Position numbers and translations under genes: made by a program
Shown here: positions 17,043-24,679 of the stretch, piece after piece
Position numbering within the stretch: the first letter of the stretch is position 1
How the letters are laid out: the number at the start of each line of letters is the position of its first letter
NCBI GenBank assembly: GCA_001418405.1
Contig: LIQL01000261.1
Span: forward strand, 1-41,491
Length of the DNA: 41,491 nt
Direction of reading: 5' to 3'
DNA from: Streptomyces diastatochromogenes
GTDB lineage: Bacteria > Actinomycetota > Actinomycetes > Streptomycetales > Streptomycetaceae
Notes under the pieces: generated by a model
Database searches by the model: none
What the model saw: the letters and a program-made list of their open reading frames with translations, nothing else
Told to the model about the DNA's origin: nothing

Positions 17043-17071
17043 CACTCCCGGCCGGGGGTGCCGCCTTTCAC
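17032..17071. terminator. Strong bidirectional terminator
   Basis: GTGAAAGGCGGCAC and its exact complement (17058-17071) form a 14-bp stem whose interior extends through C/G pairing. CCTTT on the 3' side in both directions gives a short U-run. It lies between the convergent membrane-protein gene and erpA. Confidence 0.85.
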
Positions 17072-17101
17072 ACGTGCCGTGGCCCGTGGGCCCGAGCAGG
17101 A

Positions 17102-17455
17102 TTAGCTGAAGGAGTCGCCGCAGGCGCAGGAGCCCGTGGCGTTCGGGTTGTCGATCGTGAAGCCCTGCTTCTCGATCGTGTCGACGAAGTCGATGGAGGC
17201 GCCGCCCAGGTAGGGAGCGCTCATCCGGTCGGTGACGACCTTGACGCCGTCGAACTCCTTGACGACGTCGCCGTCGAGCGCGCGCTCGTCGAAGAAGAGC
17301 TGGTAGCGCAGGCCCGAGCAGCCGCCGGGCTGGACCGCGACGCGCAGCGCGAGGTCGTCCCGGCCCTCCTGCTCCAGCAGAGTCCTGACCTTCGACGCGG
17401 CCGCGTCGGACAGGATGATGCCGTCGGTGACGGTGGTCTCGTCCTGAACGCTCAT
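17102..17455 (-). CDS. erpA: A-type iron-sulfur cluster carrier (ErpA/HesB family)
   Basis: A 117-aa Fe-S insertion protein that accepts clusters from the SUF assembly system and passes them to apo-enzymes. The three ligand cysteines are present: C46 in QPGGCSGLRY, and C110 and C112 in GSCACGDSF. Length is typical. It is divergent from nadA, whose product needs a [4Fe-4S] cluster, and not far from the Rieske gene, so nearby clients are available. SufA/IscA-like paralogues cannot be told from ErpA with certainty by sequence, but one A-type carrier of this form next to nadA is usual in streptomycetes. Confidence 0.93.
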   Translation of the reverse strand: MSVQDETTVTDGIILSDAAASKVRTLLEQEGRDDLALRVAVQPGGCSGLRYQLFFDERALDGDVVKEFDGVKVVTDRMSAPYLGGASIDFVDTIEKQGFTIDNPNATGSCACGDSFS

Positions 17456-17793
17456 CTACATCTCTCCCGGGTTGTACGGACCGCTTGCCATCGGTTGCGA
17501 ACAGGTCTAACCAGTGGCGTCCCGGATTAATTCCGGCTGCGCGTGATCTGTCCTTCTCTTCCTTCATGCTCGCACACCGACGGGCGGACGCCCCAGGCCC
17601 GACCGGCGGGCGGAGCGGCCCGCGTACCCCGCGGCTGACGCGTCACATCGACGCTATGGCCATCGTCAAAGTGACGTGAACCAGCTATGATAGATAGCGT
17701 CAAATAGACGAAAAGGCGGAGCCGCAGCGCATCCCGCCGCCCCCGCAGAGACCGTCCGCAAGGACTTTCCGCAGAGAAGAGAGGGTGCGTGTC
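17456..17793. promoter_or_regulatory. erpA/nadA divergent control region with clustered dyads
   Basis: The 338-base gap is A/T-rich by local standards around 17640-17710. There are several overlapping symmetries: GACGCTAT (17650-17657) mirrored by ATAGCGTC (17694-17701), CGTCA-AAG-TGACG (17664-17676), GCTAT-N5-ATAGC (17684-17698) and CGTC-N5-GACG (17698-17710). TATGAT at 17687 could serve as a -10 element for nadA. The arrangement looks like an operator for a dimeric or multimeric repressor; which one is not known. The rest of the gap shows nothing recognisable. Confidence 0.5.
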
Positions 17794-18987
17794 GTGACCA
17801 CCGCCCAGCCCCTGGACGTCCAGCCGACCCCGCTGGCGCTGCTCCTCCTCGGCCGCGAGGCCGACCCGAAGAGCGAGCGCGGCGTGGAGTGCCCCGGTGA
17901 CCTGCCGGCGCCCTCCGACCCGGACCTGGTCGAGCGCGCCCGCGCCGCCAAGGCCAAGCTGGGCGAGAAGGTCTTCGTCCTCGGGCACCACTACCAGCGC
18001 GACGAGGTCATCGAGTTCGCCGACGTCACCGGCGACTCCTTCAAGCTCGCGCGGGACGCCGCGGCCCGGCCGAACGCCGAGTACATCGTCTTCTGCGGTG
18101 TGCACTTCATGGCCGAGTCCGCGGACATCCTCACCGGCGACGACCAGCAGGTGATCCTCCCCGACCTGGCCGCGGGCTGCTCGATGGCCGACATGGCCAC
18201 CGCCGAGCAGGTCGCCGAATGCTGGGACGTGCTGACCGAGGCGGGCGTCGCCGACCAGGTCGTACCGGTCTCGTACATGAACTCCTCGGCCGACATCAAG
18301 GCGTTCACCGGCAAGCACGGCGGCACGATCTGCACGTCGTCGAACGCCGAGCGGGCGCTGGAGTGGGCCTTCGGGCAGGGCGAGGACCGGGCGACCACCA
18401 AGGTCCTCTTCCTGCCGGACCAGCACCTGGGCCGCAACACCGCCGTGCGGGACCTGGGCCTGTCCCTGGACGACTGCGTGGTCTACAACCCGCACAAGCC
18501 GAACGGCGGCCTGACCGCCGAGGAGCTGCGGGCCGCGAAGATGATCCTGTGGCGCGGCCACTGCTCGGTGCACGGCCGCTTCTCGCTGGACTCGGTGAAC
18601 GACGTGCGGGCCCGCATCCCGGGCGTGAACGTCCTGGTCCACCCCGAGTGCAAGCACGAGGTCGTGGCGGCGGCGGACTACGTCGGGTCGACCGAGTACA
18701 TCATCAAGGCCCTGGAGGCGGCGCCGGCCGGCTCGAAGTGGGCGATCGGCACCGAGCTGAACCTCGTCCGCCGCCTGGCCAACCGCTTCGCGCCCGAGGG
18801 CAAGGAGATCGTCTTCCTCGACAAGACGGTCTGCTTCTGCTCGACCATGAACCGCATCGACCTCCCGCACCTGGTGTGGACGCTGGAGTCGCTGGCGGAC
18901 GGCAAGGTCGTCAACCGCATCCAGGTCGACGAGGAGACCGAGCACTTCGCCAAGCTGGCGCTGGAGCGGATGCTGGCGCTGCCGTAG
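17794..18987 (+). CDS. nadA: Quinolinate synthase
   Basis: A 397-aa long-form NadA condensing iminoaspartate with dihydroxyacetone phosphate to quinolinate for de novo NAD. The three [4Fe-4S] cysteines are C101 (IVFCGVHFMAE), C257 (WRGHCSVHGRF) and the KTVCFCSTM cysteines at 347/349. LGHHYQRDEV and NPHKPNGG are substrate-loop segments. The GTG at 17794 is preferred over the one at 17785: it has AGAGAGG at suitable spacing and gives the usual N-terminus MTTAQPLDVQPTPL. nadB and nadC are not adjacent. The gene ends in a strong hairpin (19000-19038). Confidence 0.96.
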   Translation: MTTAQPLDVQPTPLALLLLGREADPKSERGVECPGDLPAPSDPDLVERARAAKAKLGEKVFVLGHHYQRDEVIEFADVTGDSFKLARDAAARPNAEYIVFCGVHFMAESADILTGDDQQVILPDLAAGCSMADMATAEQVAECWDVLTEAGVADQVVPVSYMNSSADIKAFTGKHGGTICTSSNAERALEWAFGQGEDRATTKVLFLPDQHLGRNTAVRDLGLSLDDCVVYNPHKPNGGLTAEELRAAKMILWRGHCSVHGRFSLDSVNDVRARIPGVNVLVHPECKHEVVAAADYVGSTEYIIKALEAAPAGSKWAIGTELNLVRRLANRFAPEGKEIVFLDKTVCFCSTMNRIDLPHLVWTLESLADGKVVNRIQVDEETEHFAKLALERMLALP

Positions 18988-18999
18988 CGGCGCGCCGCA

Positions 19000-19038
19000 G
19001 CAGGGCGGGGCGTCCCTCCGGGGGGCGCCCCGCCCTGC
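19000..19038. terminator. Terminator after nadA
   Basis: 13-bp perfect stem GCAGGGCGGGGCG with its complement at 19026-19038, followed on the plus strand by CGTTT. It lies between convergent nadA and the lipoprotein gene and may act both ways. Confidence 0.8.
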
Positions 19039-19077
19039 CGTTTCCGCCGCCTGGTGCCCGCTGGTCGGTGTACTCGA

Positions 19078-20532
19078 CTAGCCGGTGTACTCGACCGTCA
19101 CCGGCGCGGAGTTGTTCTCCTGGTTGGGATCGGCCGCGGGGTCGGAGGGCGCGGAGACCGTGCCCCGGGCGCCGTCGACCCGCTCGTCGATGCGGACCAC
19201 CATGGTTGTGCCGTGCGGACCCCAGGAACAGCTCGCGCCCCCGTCGGCGGGTCGGCAGAATGTCATTTCGCTGGGGTGCTCCTCGGGGTTCACCGGGGCC
19301 GGGCTGACGCCCTCGGGCAGGGTCACCCTGACGTCCCCCTCGCCGAAGTTGCGCGGCCACGGCACGTCGACCTCGACCACCTCGCCGACCTTGCCCTTGA
19401 TGGCGAACCCGACCGCCTGGACGTCATGGATCTGGTCGGTGTCGAAGGTCAGCTCGCCGCCTGCCATCTCGGCCTTCCAGTGCGCGGACGTAGTGAACTC
19501 GGTGCCACTGCCGTCGATCGACCGGAGGCCCAGCGGCGCACCGGTGCCCCGCACGGCCGTGGCGGGCAGCTGCTCGCCGGGGTAGCGCGCGTCCAGCCGG
19601 TCGTGGGCCCGGTACACGGCGTAGGTGAGCTTGCCGTGCATCGCGGTCGCGTCGGCCACCGCGGTGAGCGGCCCGTCGGTCTCGTACGCCGCCCCGACCC
19701 GCAGCGGTCCGGGGAACGTGCACTCCGCCTTGGTGGGCGCAACGGGCTTGTCGTAGCGGCAGTTGCGGTACTGCGGCCGGAGCGTGGCCTCGGTCGCGCG
19801 CACCGTCACGAGGATGTCGTCGTCGACGTCGGTGTCCCCCTTGTTGCCGAAGGCCGGTGTCAGCGGCACCTCGGAGCCGGGCTTCACGCCGGTCAGCGGC
19901 TTGTCCTGGCGCGCGGTCAGGCGGGGCGCACCGACGACGATGTCCGTGGTGTGCCGGACGGTCGGTGCGTTGGCGCTGGTCACGGTGATGTGCAGGGCAC
20001 CGGCCGGGCCCTTGGGCGCGCCCGGCAGCACGGACACCGCGAACGGCGAGAAGGACGCACCGAGTTCGACATCCTTCAGGTCGCAGGTCAGCTCGTCACC
20101 GGAGCGGACGCAGGTGTCCGGATGCCGGTTCCCCTGGTTGATCCAACGGACGGTGGCGATGTTCTTGAAGACCGACAGGTCGAAGTGCACCTTGACGTCC
20201 TTGACGACCGACGGCTTCGCGCCGGTCCATCCGGTGGACTGCAGGTTGACTTGGTACTCGGTGGGCTCGTCGTTCGCGTCCGATCCGGTCGACCGCGGGA
20301 GGTAGTACGTCCGCATCGCCGCCGTGATCTCAAGCTTCGTCCCCTGGGGGTGCTTCACGCCGGCCGGCGACGAGTGCGCTCCTGCCGTGGCCGGTGTGGT
20401 CACTTCCTTCCCGGCACCCGGAGATCGCTGCTCGCCGCAGGCGGCCATCCCGGGTGCGAGGACGACCAACAGGGCGACCGCCCCCGTCCGCACCGCACGC
20501 CGTCTTCGCCCGCTCGTCAGTGATCCCTTCAT
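19078..20532 (-). CDS. Putative secreted lipoprotein of unknown function
   Basis: A 484-aa exported protein. A basic start (MKGSLTSGRRRRAVR) leads into a hydrophobic core ending LAPGMAAC, a lipobox-like site at C32. The remainder is a string of beta-sandwich-like stretches (for example the regions near 65-200 and 210-330) with scattered cysteine pairs, resembling tandem repeats of secreted adhesin-like proteins; no catalytic motif is seen. Two starts fit, the ATG at 20532 and a GTG at 20547, neither with a good Shine-Dalgarno; the ATG is chosen because it gives a compact signal peptide. Its role is unknown; it lies at the left edge of the accessory stretch. Confidence 0.75.
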   Translation of the reverse strand: MKGSLTSGRRRRAVRTGAVALLVVLAPGMAACGEQRSPGAGKEVTTPATAGAHSSPAGVKHPQGTKLEITAAMRTYYLPRSTGSDANDEPTEYQVNLQSTGWTGAKPSVVKDVKVHFDLSVFKNIATVRWINQGNRHPDTCVRSGDELTCDLKDVELGASFSPFAVSVLPGAPKGPAGALHITVTSANAPTVRHTTDIVVGAPRLTARQDKPLTGVKPGSEVPLTPAFGNKGDTDVDDDILVTVRATEATLRPQYRNCRYDKPVAPTKAECTFPGPLRVGAAYETDGPLTAVADATAMHGKLTYAVYRAHDRLDARYPGEQLPATAVRGTGAPLGLRSIDGSGTEFTTSAHWKAEMAGGELTFDTDQIHDVQAVGFAIKGKVGEVVEVDVPWPRNFGEGDVRVTLPEGVSPAPVNPEEHPSEMTFCRPADGGASCSWGPHGTTMVVRIDERVDGARGTVSAPSDPAADPNQENNSAPVTVEYTG

Positions 20533-20594
20533 GCGGGTCCAGACCACGAGGCCGGCCGAACGGTTGCACGATGCACGGAGGGTGTGCCGATCCG

Positions 20595-20900
20595 TTACCC
20601 GGCCTCGTCACAGTCGAGATCCGGCAACCGCTCGCCCCGGCTGACGGCGATCCGCCGGACGTCGCACAGCGCCGCACGCAGCCCGGCGACCAGCCCGCAC
20701 AACTCCCGTCGGCCGGCCTCCGGCCCGGGCGGCGGGTCGGTGGCGGCGAGCAGTTTCCCGGCGGCGGCGAGCATCTCCTCCTCCACGTCGTCGGCCAGCA
20801 GCGACATCCGGCTGCACGGGTCGTCCGTGATCAGGTAGCACGGCGCCCCGTCGTCCCGGGTCCAGGGCAACAGCCTTGGCGAGGTGGTGCGTTGGGCCAT
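20595..20900 (-). CDS. Small hypothetical protein
   Basis: A 101-aa acidic, predicted helical and soluble protein. There is no recognised domain. GAAAGGAC lies 7 bases before the ATG at 20900, which supports expression. It is divergent from the XRE regulator gene at 21092, and this position beside an XRE/DUF397 pair is common for small accessory proteins in streptomycetes. It is upstream of the lipoprotein gene on the same strand with 62 bases between them, so the two could share a transcript. Confidence 0.65.
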   Translation of the reverse strand: MAQRTTSPRLLPWTRDDGAPCYLITDDPCSRMSLLADDVEEEMLAAAGKLLAATDPPPGPEAGRRELCGLVAGLRAALCDVRRIAVSRGERLPDLDCDEAG

Positions 20901-21091
20901 GGGGGCGTCCTTTCGGCGGGCTCCGCCCCGGGGCGAGAAGCACGCTTGCGGGGGCTGGAGTTCGGATCTCGACTGCGCTTACCGTCTGTATCGCCATCGT
21001 CGCGCTGTGAGACATGGCCTCAATAGGCCCGCACCGTCCCCGCGTTGAGAGCGGGAGCATTCGAAAGCCCGAAACCCCGGAAGGCGCAACA

Positions 21092-21937
21092 GTGAAGTAC
21101 GCACCCAAGTCCCTGACCCCGTACGTATCGGCCCGGCACTACTTCGGCTCGGAACTGCGCCGCCACCGCGAGGAGGTCAGGATGTCGCTGGTGCAACTGG
21201 CCGACATCGTGAACTCCAGCAAGAGCAACCTGGCCCGCGTCGAGACCGCCGAGATGATGCCCCCGCCGGAACTCCCGTCCGCCCTGGACGCGGCCTTCGG
21301 CACGGGCCAGCACTTCCACGGGCTGTACCAGTTGGCGAAACGGGAGGTGCATCCGGATCAGTACCGGCGTTACATGGACCTCGAAGCGCAGGCCGAGAAC
21401 ATCACGCAGTACGGGGGCCAGGTGCTACCCGGATTGCTGCAAACCAAGGACTACGCCTACGCGTTGCTGCGTTGCCAGGAAGACCGGACCGAAGCGCAGG
21501 TCGAAGAACGCGTCACCGCCAGGATGGCCCGCCAGGAACGACAGCGCTCAGACTCGCCTCCGCTCCGTTGGGCGATCATCGACGAGGCCGTGTTGCGCCG
21601 GCAGGTTGGAGGCCGGAAATGCATGGCAGAGCAGCTGACTTCGCTGCTTGAGCAGGCGGATACTCCGGACAGTAAGGTTCAGGTCATGCCGTTCCGAGCG
21701 GGCCCGCACTCGCTCATGGGCGGTGCGCTTACTCTGCTGAGGCTCCCCAACGGGGCCGAAGTCGCCTACGAAGAGGGCATCGAGGCCGGTCACCTCAACG
21801 AGGATGCGGAAGCGGTGAAGAAGTGGCAGCGGCGGTACGACGTACTGCGCGCCAATGCCCTGTCCCTAGGCGAGTCGGCAGAGCTGATCCGGCAAGTACT
21901 GGAGGACTACTCGTCATGCGACACACCCCCGAACTGA
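21092..21937 (+). CDS. XRE-family regulator with DUF5753 domain
   Basis: A 281-aa protein. Residues about 17-73 form a helix-turn-helix (FGSELRRHREEVRMSLVQLADIVNS, then SNLARVETAE). Residues about 88-270 match the DUF5753 domain, with GGQVLPGLLQTKDYA and the VQVMPFRAGPH stretch. This is the WhiJ-like family, of which streptomycetes carry many copies, usually paired with a DUF397 gene. The GTG at 21092 with GGAAGG 7 bases upstream is chosen; an in-frame ATG at 21014 lacks a site. The last 22 bases overlap the DUF397 gene, indicating coupled translation. Confidence 0.92.
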   Translation: MKYAPKSLTPYVSARHYFGSELRRHREEVRMSLVQLADIVNSSKSNLARVETAEMMPPPELPSALDAAFGTGQHFHGLYQLAKREVHPDQYRRYMDLEAQAENITQYGGQVLPGLLQTKDYAYALLRCQEDRTEAQVEERVTARMARQERQRSDSPPLRWAIIDEAVLRRQVGGRKCMAEQLTSLLEQADTPDSKVQVMPFRAGPHSLMGGALTLLRLPNGAEVAYEEGIEAGHLNEDAEAVKKWQRRYDVLRANALSLGESAELIRQVLEDYSSCDTPPN

Positions 21938-22113
21938 GCACCGCCCACTGGCGCAAGAGCAGCTACAGCAACACCAACGGCGGGGAATGCGTCGAGATCG
22001 CCGACCACTTCCCCGGCGTCGTCCCCGTCCGCGACAGCAAAACCCCCGACGGCCCCGCACTCGTCATCCCCACCACCGCCTGGACCGCCTTCGTCCAGAC
22101 ACTCAAGGGCTGA
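21916..22113 (+). CDS. DUF397 protein, partner of the XRE regulator
   Basis: A 65-aa protein with the full DUF397 signature: W12-R-K-S-S-Y-S near the start, then GGECVEIAD and PVRDSKTPDGPALVIP, ending in WTAFVQTLKG. DUF397 proteins act with WhiJ-type regulators, possibly as antagonists, in developmental and antibiotic control. The ATG at 21916 lies inside the end of the XRE gene in another frame, with GGAGGAC about 9 bases upstream. It is convergent with the methyltransferase gene. Confidence 0.93.
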   Translation: MRHTPELSTAHWRKSSYSNTNGGECVEIADHFPGVVPVRDSKTPDGPALVIPTTAWTAFVQTLKG

Positions 22114-22149
22114 GCCGGACAAGAGCCGGACAGCGCAAGAAGCCCCAGG

Positions 22150-22184
22150 TCAGCCCGTCCCGATCAGTTGTCGGGACGGGCTGA
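22150..22184. terminator. Terminator hairpin overlapping the methyltransferase stop
   Basis: TCAGCCCGTCCCGA and its complement (22171-22184) form a 14-bp stem with a 7-base loop. The methyltransferase stop codon (22150-22152) is part of the stem, so the last residues of that protein are encoded by the terminator of the convergent DUF397 gene. Confidence 0.8.
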
Positions 22185-23241
22185 TGCTGATGCGGTGGGC
22201 GGAGCGCGGCGGGCTGCCGGCCGCATGCCAGTCGCGGTAGGCCGCCGCGACCTCGTCCCACAGGCGGCGCGGGCCGTACTGCTCGGTCTCGTAGGCGTCG
22301 CGGCCCGGGACGTACTCGACCGTCGCCCAGGAGGTGCGGGCGTCGTCGAAGAGCCAGTAGGTGGCCTCGTCGCTGCCGTCGTCCGCCGGGCACAGCAGCG
22401 GCCAGGCGTCCCGGACGCGCAGGCCGACGGCGAAGCGGGCGTCGAGGTCGTCCTCCAGGACGCGGGGGTCGAGGTCGGTGCGGGCCACGTCGCCCGTCTC
22501 CCCGTGGTACCAGTCGCCGATGCGGCCGTAGGAACGGCGTTGCTGGCGGGCCCACATGAAGGCCGGGCGGCCGGAGAAGACGCCGGTCGCCTCGCCGTCG
22601 TGGACGGTGAGGGTGGCGAACGAGTAGGAGTGGAACGACGAGCCCCACGGGGTGAGGATCGTGCCGCCGTCGGCGGTCTGGGCCACCCAGGCGTGGGGGA
22701 CGTCGCGGACCGTGCAGGTGGCGATGATCCGGTCGTAGGGGGCACGGCCCGGGACGCCCAGGAGGCCGTCGCCGTGGACGGTGTGCGGGCGCAGGCCGGC
22801 CCGTTCGAGGTTGCGGCGAGCGAGCGCGTGCAGGGCCGCGTCGGTCTCGACGGTGGTCGTGCGGTCCTCGCCGAGGCGGTGGGCGAGCCACGCGGCGTGG
22901 TAGCCGGTGCCGGTCCCGACCTCCAGCACCGCGTCGCCGTCGCGGACGACCGCGGCCATGGCGAGCATCAGCGACGGCATGGAGGTCGAGCAGGTGGGGA
23001 CGCCGTCCAGGCCGTCCCCGGGCATCCCGCCGTCGTCGTGCTGGGTGATCAGCGGGAGGTCGGCGTAGACCATGCGCCGCCACTCGGCCTCGTCGGTGGT
23101 GCGGGAGACGGTGCGCCCCTCCACCTCGAACGTGTCGGGGACGAAGTGGGCGCGGTCGACCGCGGCCACAGTCGGGGCCCATTCGGGCGCCAGGGCGCCC
23201 TTGTTGCGCAGGATCTCCAGCAGCCGGCTCGGCGAGGACAT
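22150..23241 (-). CDS. Isoaspartyl-methyltransferase-like enzyme, RiPP-associated type
   Basis: A 363-aa SAM-dependent O-methyltransferase of the protein L-isoaspartate type. VDRAHFVPDTF and the VLEVGTGTGYHAAWLA SAM loop (about 112-127) are typical. The region after about 200 is larger than in housekeeping Pcm and ends W-H-A-A-G-S-P-P-R...ISISPSRQ, the W-x4-G-x-P tail of methyltransferases tied to RiPP clusters (lanthipeptide, graspetide, imiditide). The tail then ends LIGTG rather than the usual aromatic/acidic finish. The ATG at 23241 has GAGGGG upstream and lies 14 bases after the stop of a 37-aa peptide gene. No lanthionine, ATP-grasp or lasso enzyme is adjacent. It probably methylates an aspartate of that peptide. 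Confidence 0.85.
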   Translation of the reverse strand: MSSPSRLLEILRNKGALAPEWAPTVAAVDRAHFVPDTFEVEGRTVSRTTDEAEWRRMVYADLPLITQHDDGGMPGDGLDGVPTCSTSMPSLMLAMAAVVRDGDAVLEVGTGTGYHAAWLAHRLGEDRTTTVETDAALHALARRNLERAGLRPHTVHGDGLLGVPGRAPYDRIIATCTVRDVPHAWVAQTADGGTILTPWGSSFHSYSFATLTVHDGEATGVFSGRPAFMWARQQRRSYGRIGDWYHGETGDVARTDLDPRVLEDDLDARFAVGLRVRDAWPLLCPADDGSDEATYWLFDDARTSWATVEYVPGRDAYETEQYGPRRLWDEVAAAYRDWHAAGSPPRSAHRISISPSRQLIGTG

Positions 23242-23255
23242 CGGGTGCCGCCCCT

Positions 23256-23369
23256 CTACTTCTCCTTGGGCGGGTTGGTCACCGGTTTGTTCCACTGGCC
23301 GTCGGACTCCCGCGGGCTCTGCCGCTTGTCGCCGTCCGTGCCGCCCTTACCGTCTCCGTGCTTTCCCAT
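23256..23369 (-). CDS. 37-aa DG-rich peptide, candidate RiPP precursor
   Basis: A short gene with a strong ribosome site (AAGGGGGA, 4 bases before ATG at 23369) placed 14 bases ahead of the methyltransferase gene. The peptide is very hydrophilic, with about eight Lys/Arg against six Asp/Glu, and has Asp-Gly at 6-7, 12-13 and 23-24; SDGQW followed by a Pro/Asn/Lys-rich tail is the most distinctive part. Asp-Gly is the favoured site for aspartimide formation after methylation. It has no Cys, and Ser/Thr are few. The open frame continues upstream to 23627, but only this start has a ribosome site. Function is inferred from the neighbour. Confidence 0.7.
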   Translation of the reverse strand: MGKHGDGKGGTDGDKRQSPRESDGQWNKPVTNPPKEK

Positions 23370-23668
23370 GAAATCCCCCTTCGTGCGGGCTGCGGGTGCG
23401 CCCGCGGCTGAGATACCCGATCGGATCAGGCACAACCGGTGGAGGGGAACGGGGCGGAGACTCCTGGCCAGGGTCGAGCCACCCCCGGAAACACGTCGCG
23501 TACATGACATTTTCCTGTCGCTCTCCGCGTGAGAGACCCCGTGACCAGCAGAAACAAGACTCCGCCCCCCTTCCTCTTCTGCGGTGTGGCGCGGGAACCT
23601 CGGGACCGCGGGAACCAGGGAAACCATCGGGCCCCGTACGGCACAGGGGTCAAGGAGGCAGAAGGACC
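23370..23668. other. Divergent region between peptide gene and MBL gene
   Basis: 299 bases that must hold the promoters of both units. CCGATCGG near 23417-23424 lies within GATaCCCGATCGGatC-like symmetry, and an A/T-richer patch (ACATGACATTTTCC, about 23502-23515) is a plausible promoter area. No gene is supported beyond upstream extensions of the flanking frames. Confidence 0.4.
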
Positions 23669-24586
23669 GTGAACACCACAGCGGACGACCGGTCGGCGCC
23701 CTTAGCGAAGGACGGCGGCGGTGACTGGTACGTGGACGACCGGTGCACCAACTGCGACGTGGCGCGGCAGCTCGCGCCGGAGCTGATCGAGGAGGTCGGC
23801 GGGCGGTCCGAAGTGGTCCGGCAGCCGCGCGGGGACGCGGAGGAACGGCAGCTGCACGCGGTGGCGTTCGCCTGTCCGACGCGGTCGGTCCGGCGGCGCG
23901 AGGGGCGGGTGGCGGCGGAGCTGGACCCGTTCCCGCTGCGGCTCGACGACGCGGTCAGCTTCTGCGGGCACAACTCGCCGCACACCGCGGGGGCCAACGC
24001 GTACCTGCTGCGGCGGCCGGGCGGCACCCAGATGATGGTCGACACCCCGCGGTTCAGCGAGGCGCTGGCCGGGCGGTTCGAGGCGGCCGGGGCGGTGACG
24101 GACGTGCTGCTCACCCACCGGGACCACGCCGCGCACGGGCGCCGCTACGCCGACCGCTTCGGGGCGCGGCTGTGGATCCACGAGGGCGACCTGGACGCCG
24201 CGCCGGACGCGGACCGGGTGCTGCGCGGCACCGATGTGGTGGAGGTCGCCGAGGGGGTGGTCGTGCACCCGCTGCCCGGCCACACCCTGGGCAGCGTGCT
24301 CTACGTCGCGGACGAGCGGTACTGCTTCAGCGGCGACAGCTTCTACTGGTCGCGGGCGACCGGGGACGTCGCGGTGGCGGACAGCGTCACCTGGTACTCC
24401 ATCACGGAGTTGGCGGCGTCGCTGGCCCGGACCGCCGGCCGGCTGCGCTTCGAGTGGCTGCTGCCCGGGCACGGGGACCGCAAGCGGCTGCCGGTGGCGG
24501 AAATGGCCAGGCGGATGCGGGAGTTGACCGAACGGACGCAGACCACGCGGCCGCGGCCGGTGGACTTCACGGCGGTGCGGTGGTGA
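23669..24586 (+). CDS. Ferredoxin-like / metallo-beta-lactamase-fold hydrolase
   Basis: A 305-aa two-part protein. Residues about 20-75 resemble a small ferredoxin with C26, C29 and C69 (CTNC ... ACPT); the third cysteine of a classic CxxCxxC is Ala32, so at most three Cys ligands are visible. Residues 95-275 are an MBL fold with a variant metal motif THRDHAAH (H150, D152, H153, H156), PLPGHTLGS (H205), SGDSF (D223) and PGHGD (H268). The GTG at 23669 with AAGGAGG upstream is chosen; the frame opens earlier without support. Substrate unknown. It is divergent from the peptide/methyltransferase unit and convergent with the RND gene. Confidence 0.85.
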   Translation: MNTTADDRSAPLAKDGGGDWYVDDRCTNCDVARQLAPELIEEVGGRSEVVRQPRGDAEERQLHAVAFACPTRSVRRREGRVAAELDPFPLRLDDAVSFCGHNSPHTAGANAYLLRRPGGTQMMVDTPRFSEALAGRFEAAGAVTDVLLTHRDHAAHGRRYADRFGARLWIHEGDLDAAPDADRVLRGTDVVEVAEGVVVHPLPGHTLGSVLYVADERYCFSGDSFYWSRATGDVAVADSVTWYSITELAASLARTAGRLRFEWLLPGHGDRKRLPVAEMARRMRELTERTQTTRPRPVDFTAVRW

Positions 24587-24616
24587 GCCGGGCCCGGGCG
24601 TCCCGGGCCTGACGCG

Positions 24617-24655
24617 GGAGCCCCCGCGGCCGTCGGATGCGGTCGCGGGGGCTCC
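24617..24655. terminator. Bidirectional terminator
   Basis: 12-bp perfect stem GGAGCCCCCGCG with complement at 24644-24655, between the convergent MBL and RND genes. Confidence 0.8.
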
Positions 24656-24679
24656 GTGGGGTCGTACGGTGGAGGGCCG

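Noticed and set aside
21014..21091. An earlier in-frame ATG for the XRE regulator
   Set aside because: It lacks a ribosome site and adds a non-conserved segment, whereas the GTG at 21092 has GGAAGG at good spacing.
23370..23627. Upstream extension of the 37-aa peptide gene to a 123-aa protein
   Set aside because: The added part is unlike any domain, and the strong ribosome site lies just before the internal ATG at 23369.
19078..24586. A genomic island with mobile-element boundaries around the accessory stretch
   Set aside because: No integrase, transposase, tRNA gene or flanking direct repeats were seen; gene content alone does not support a mobile element.
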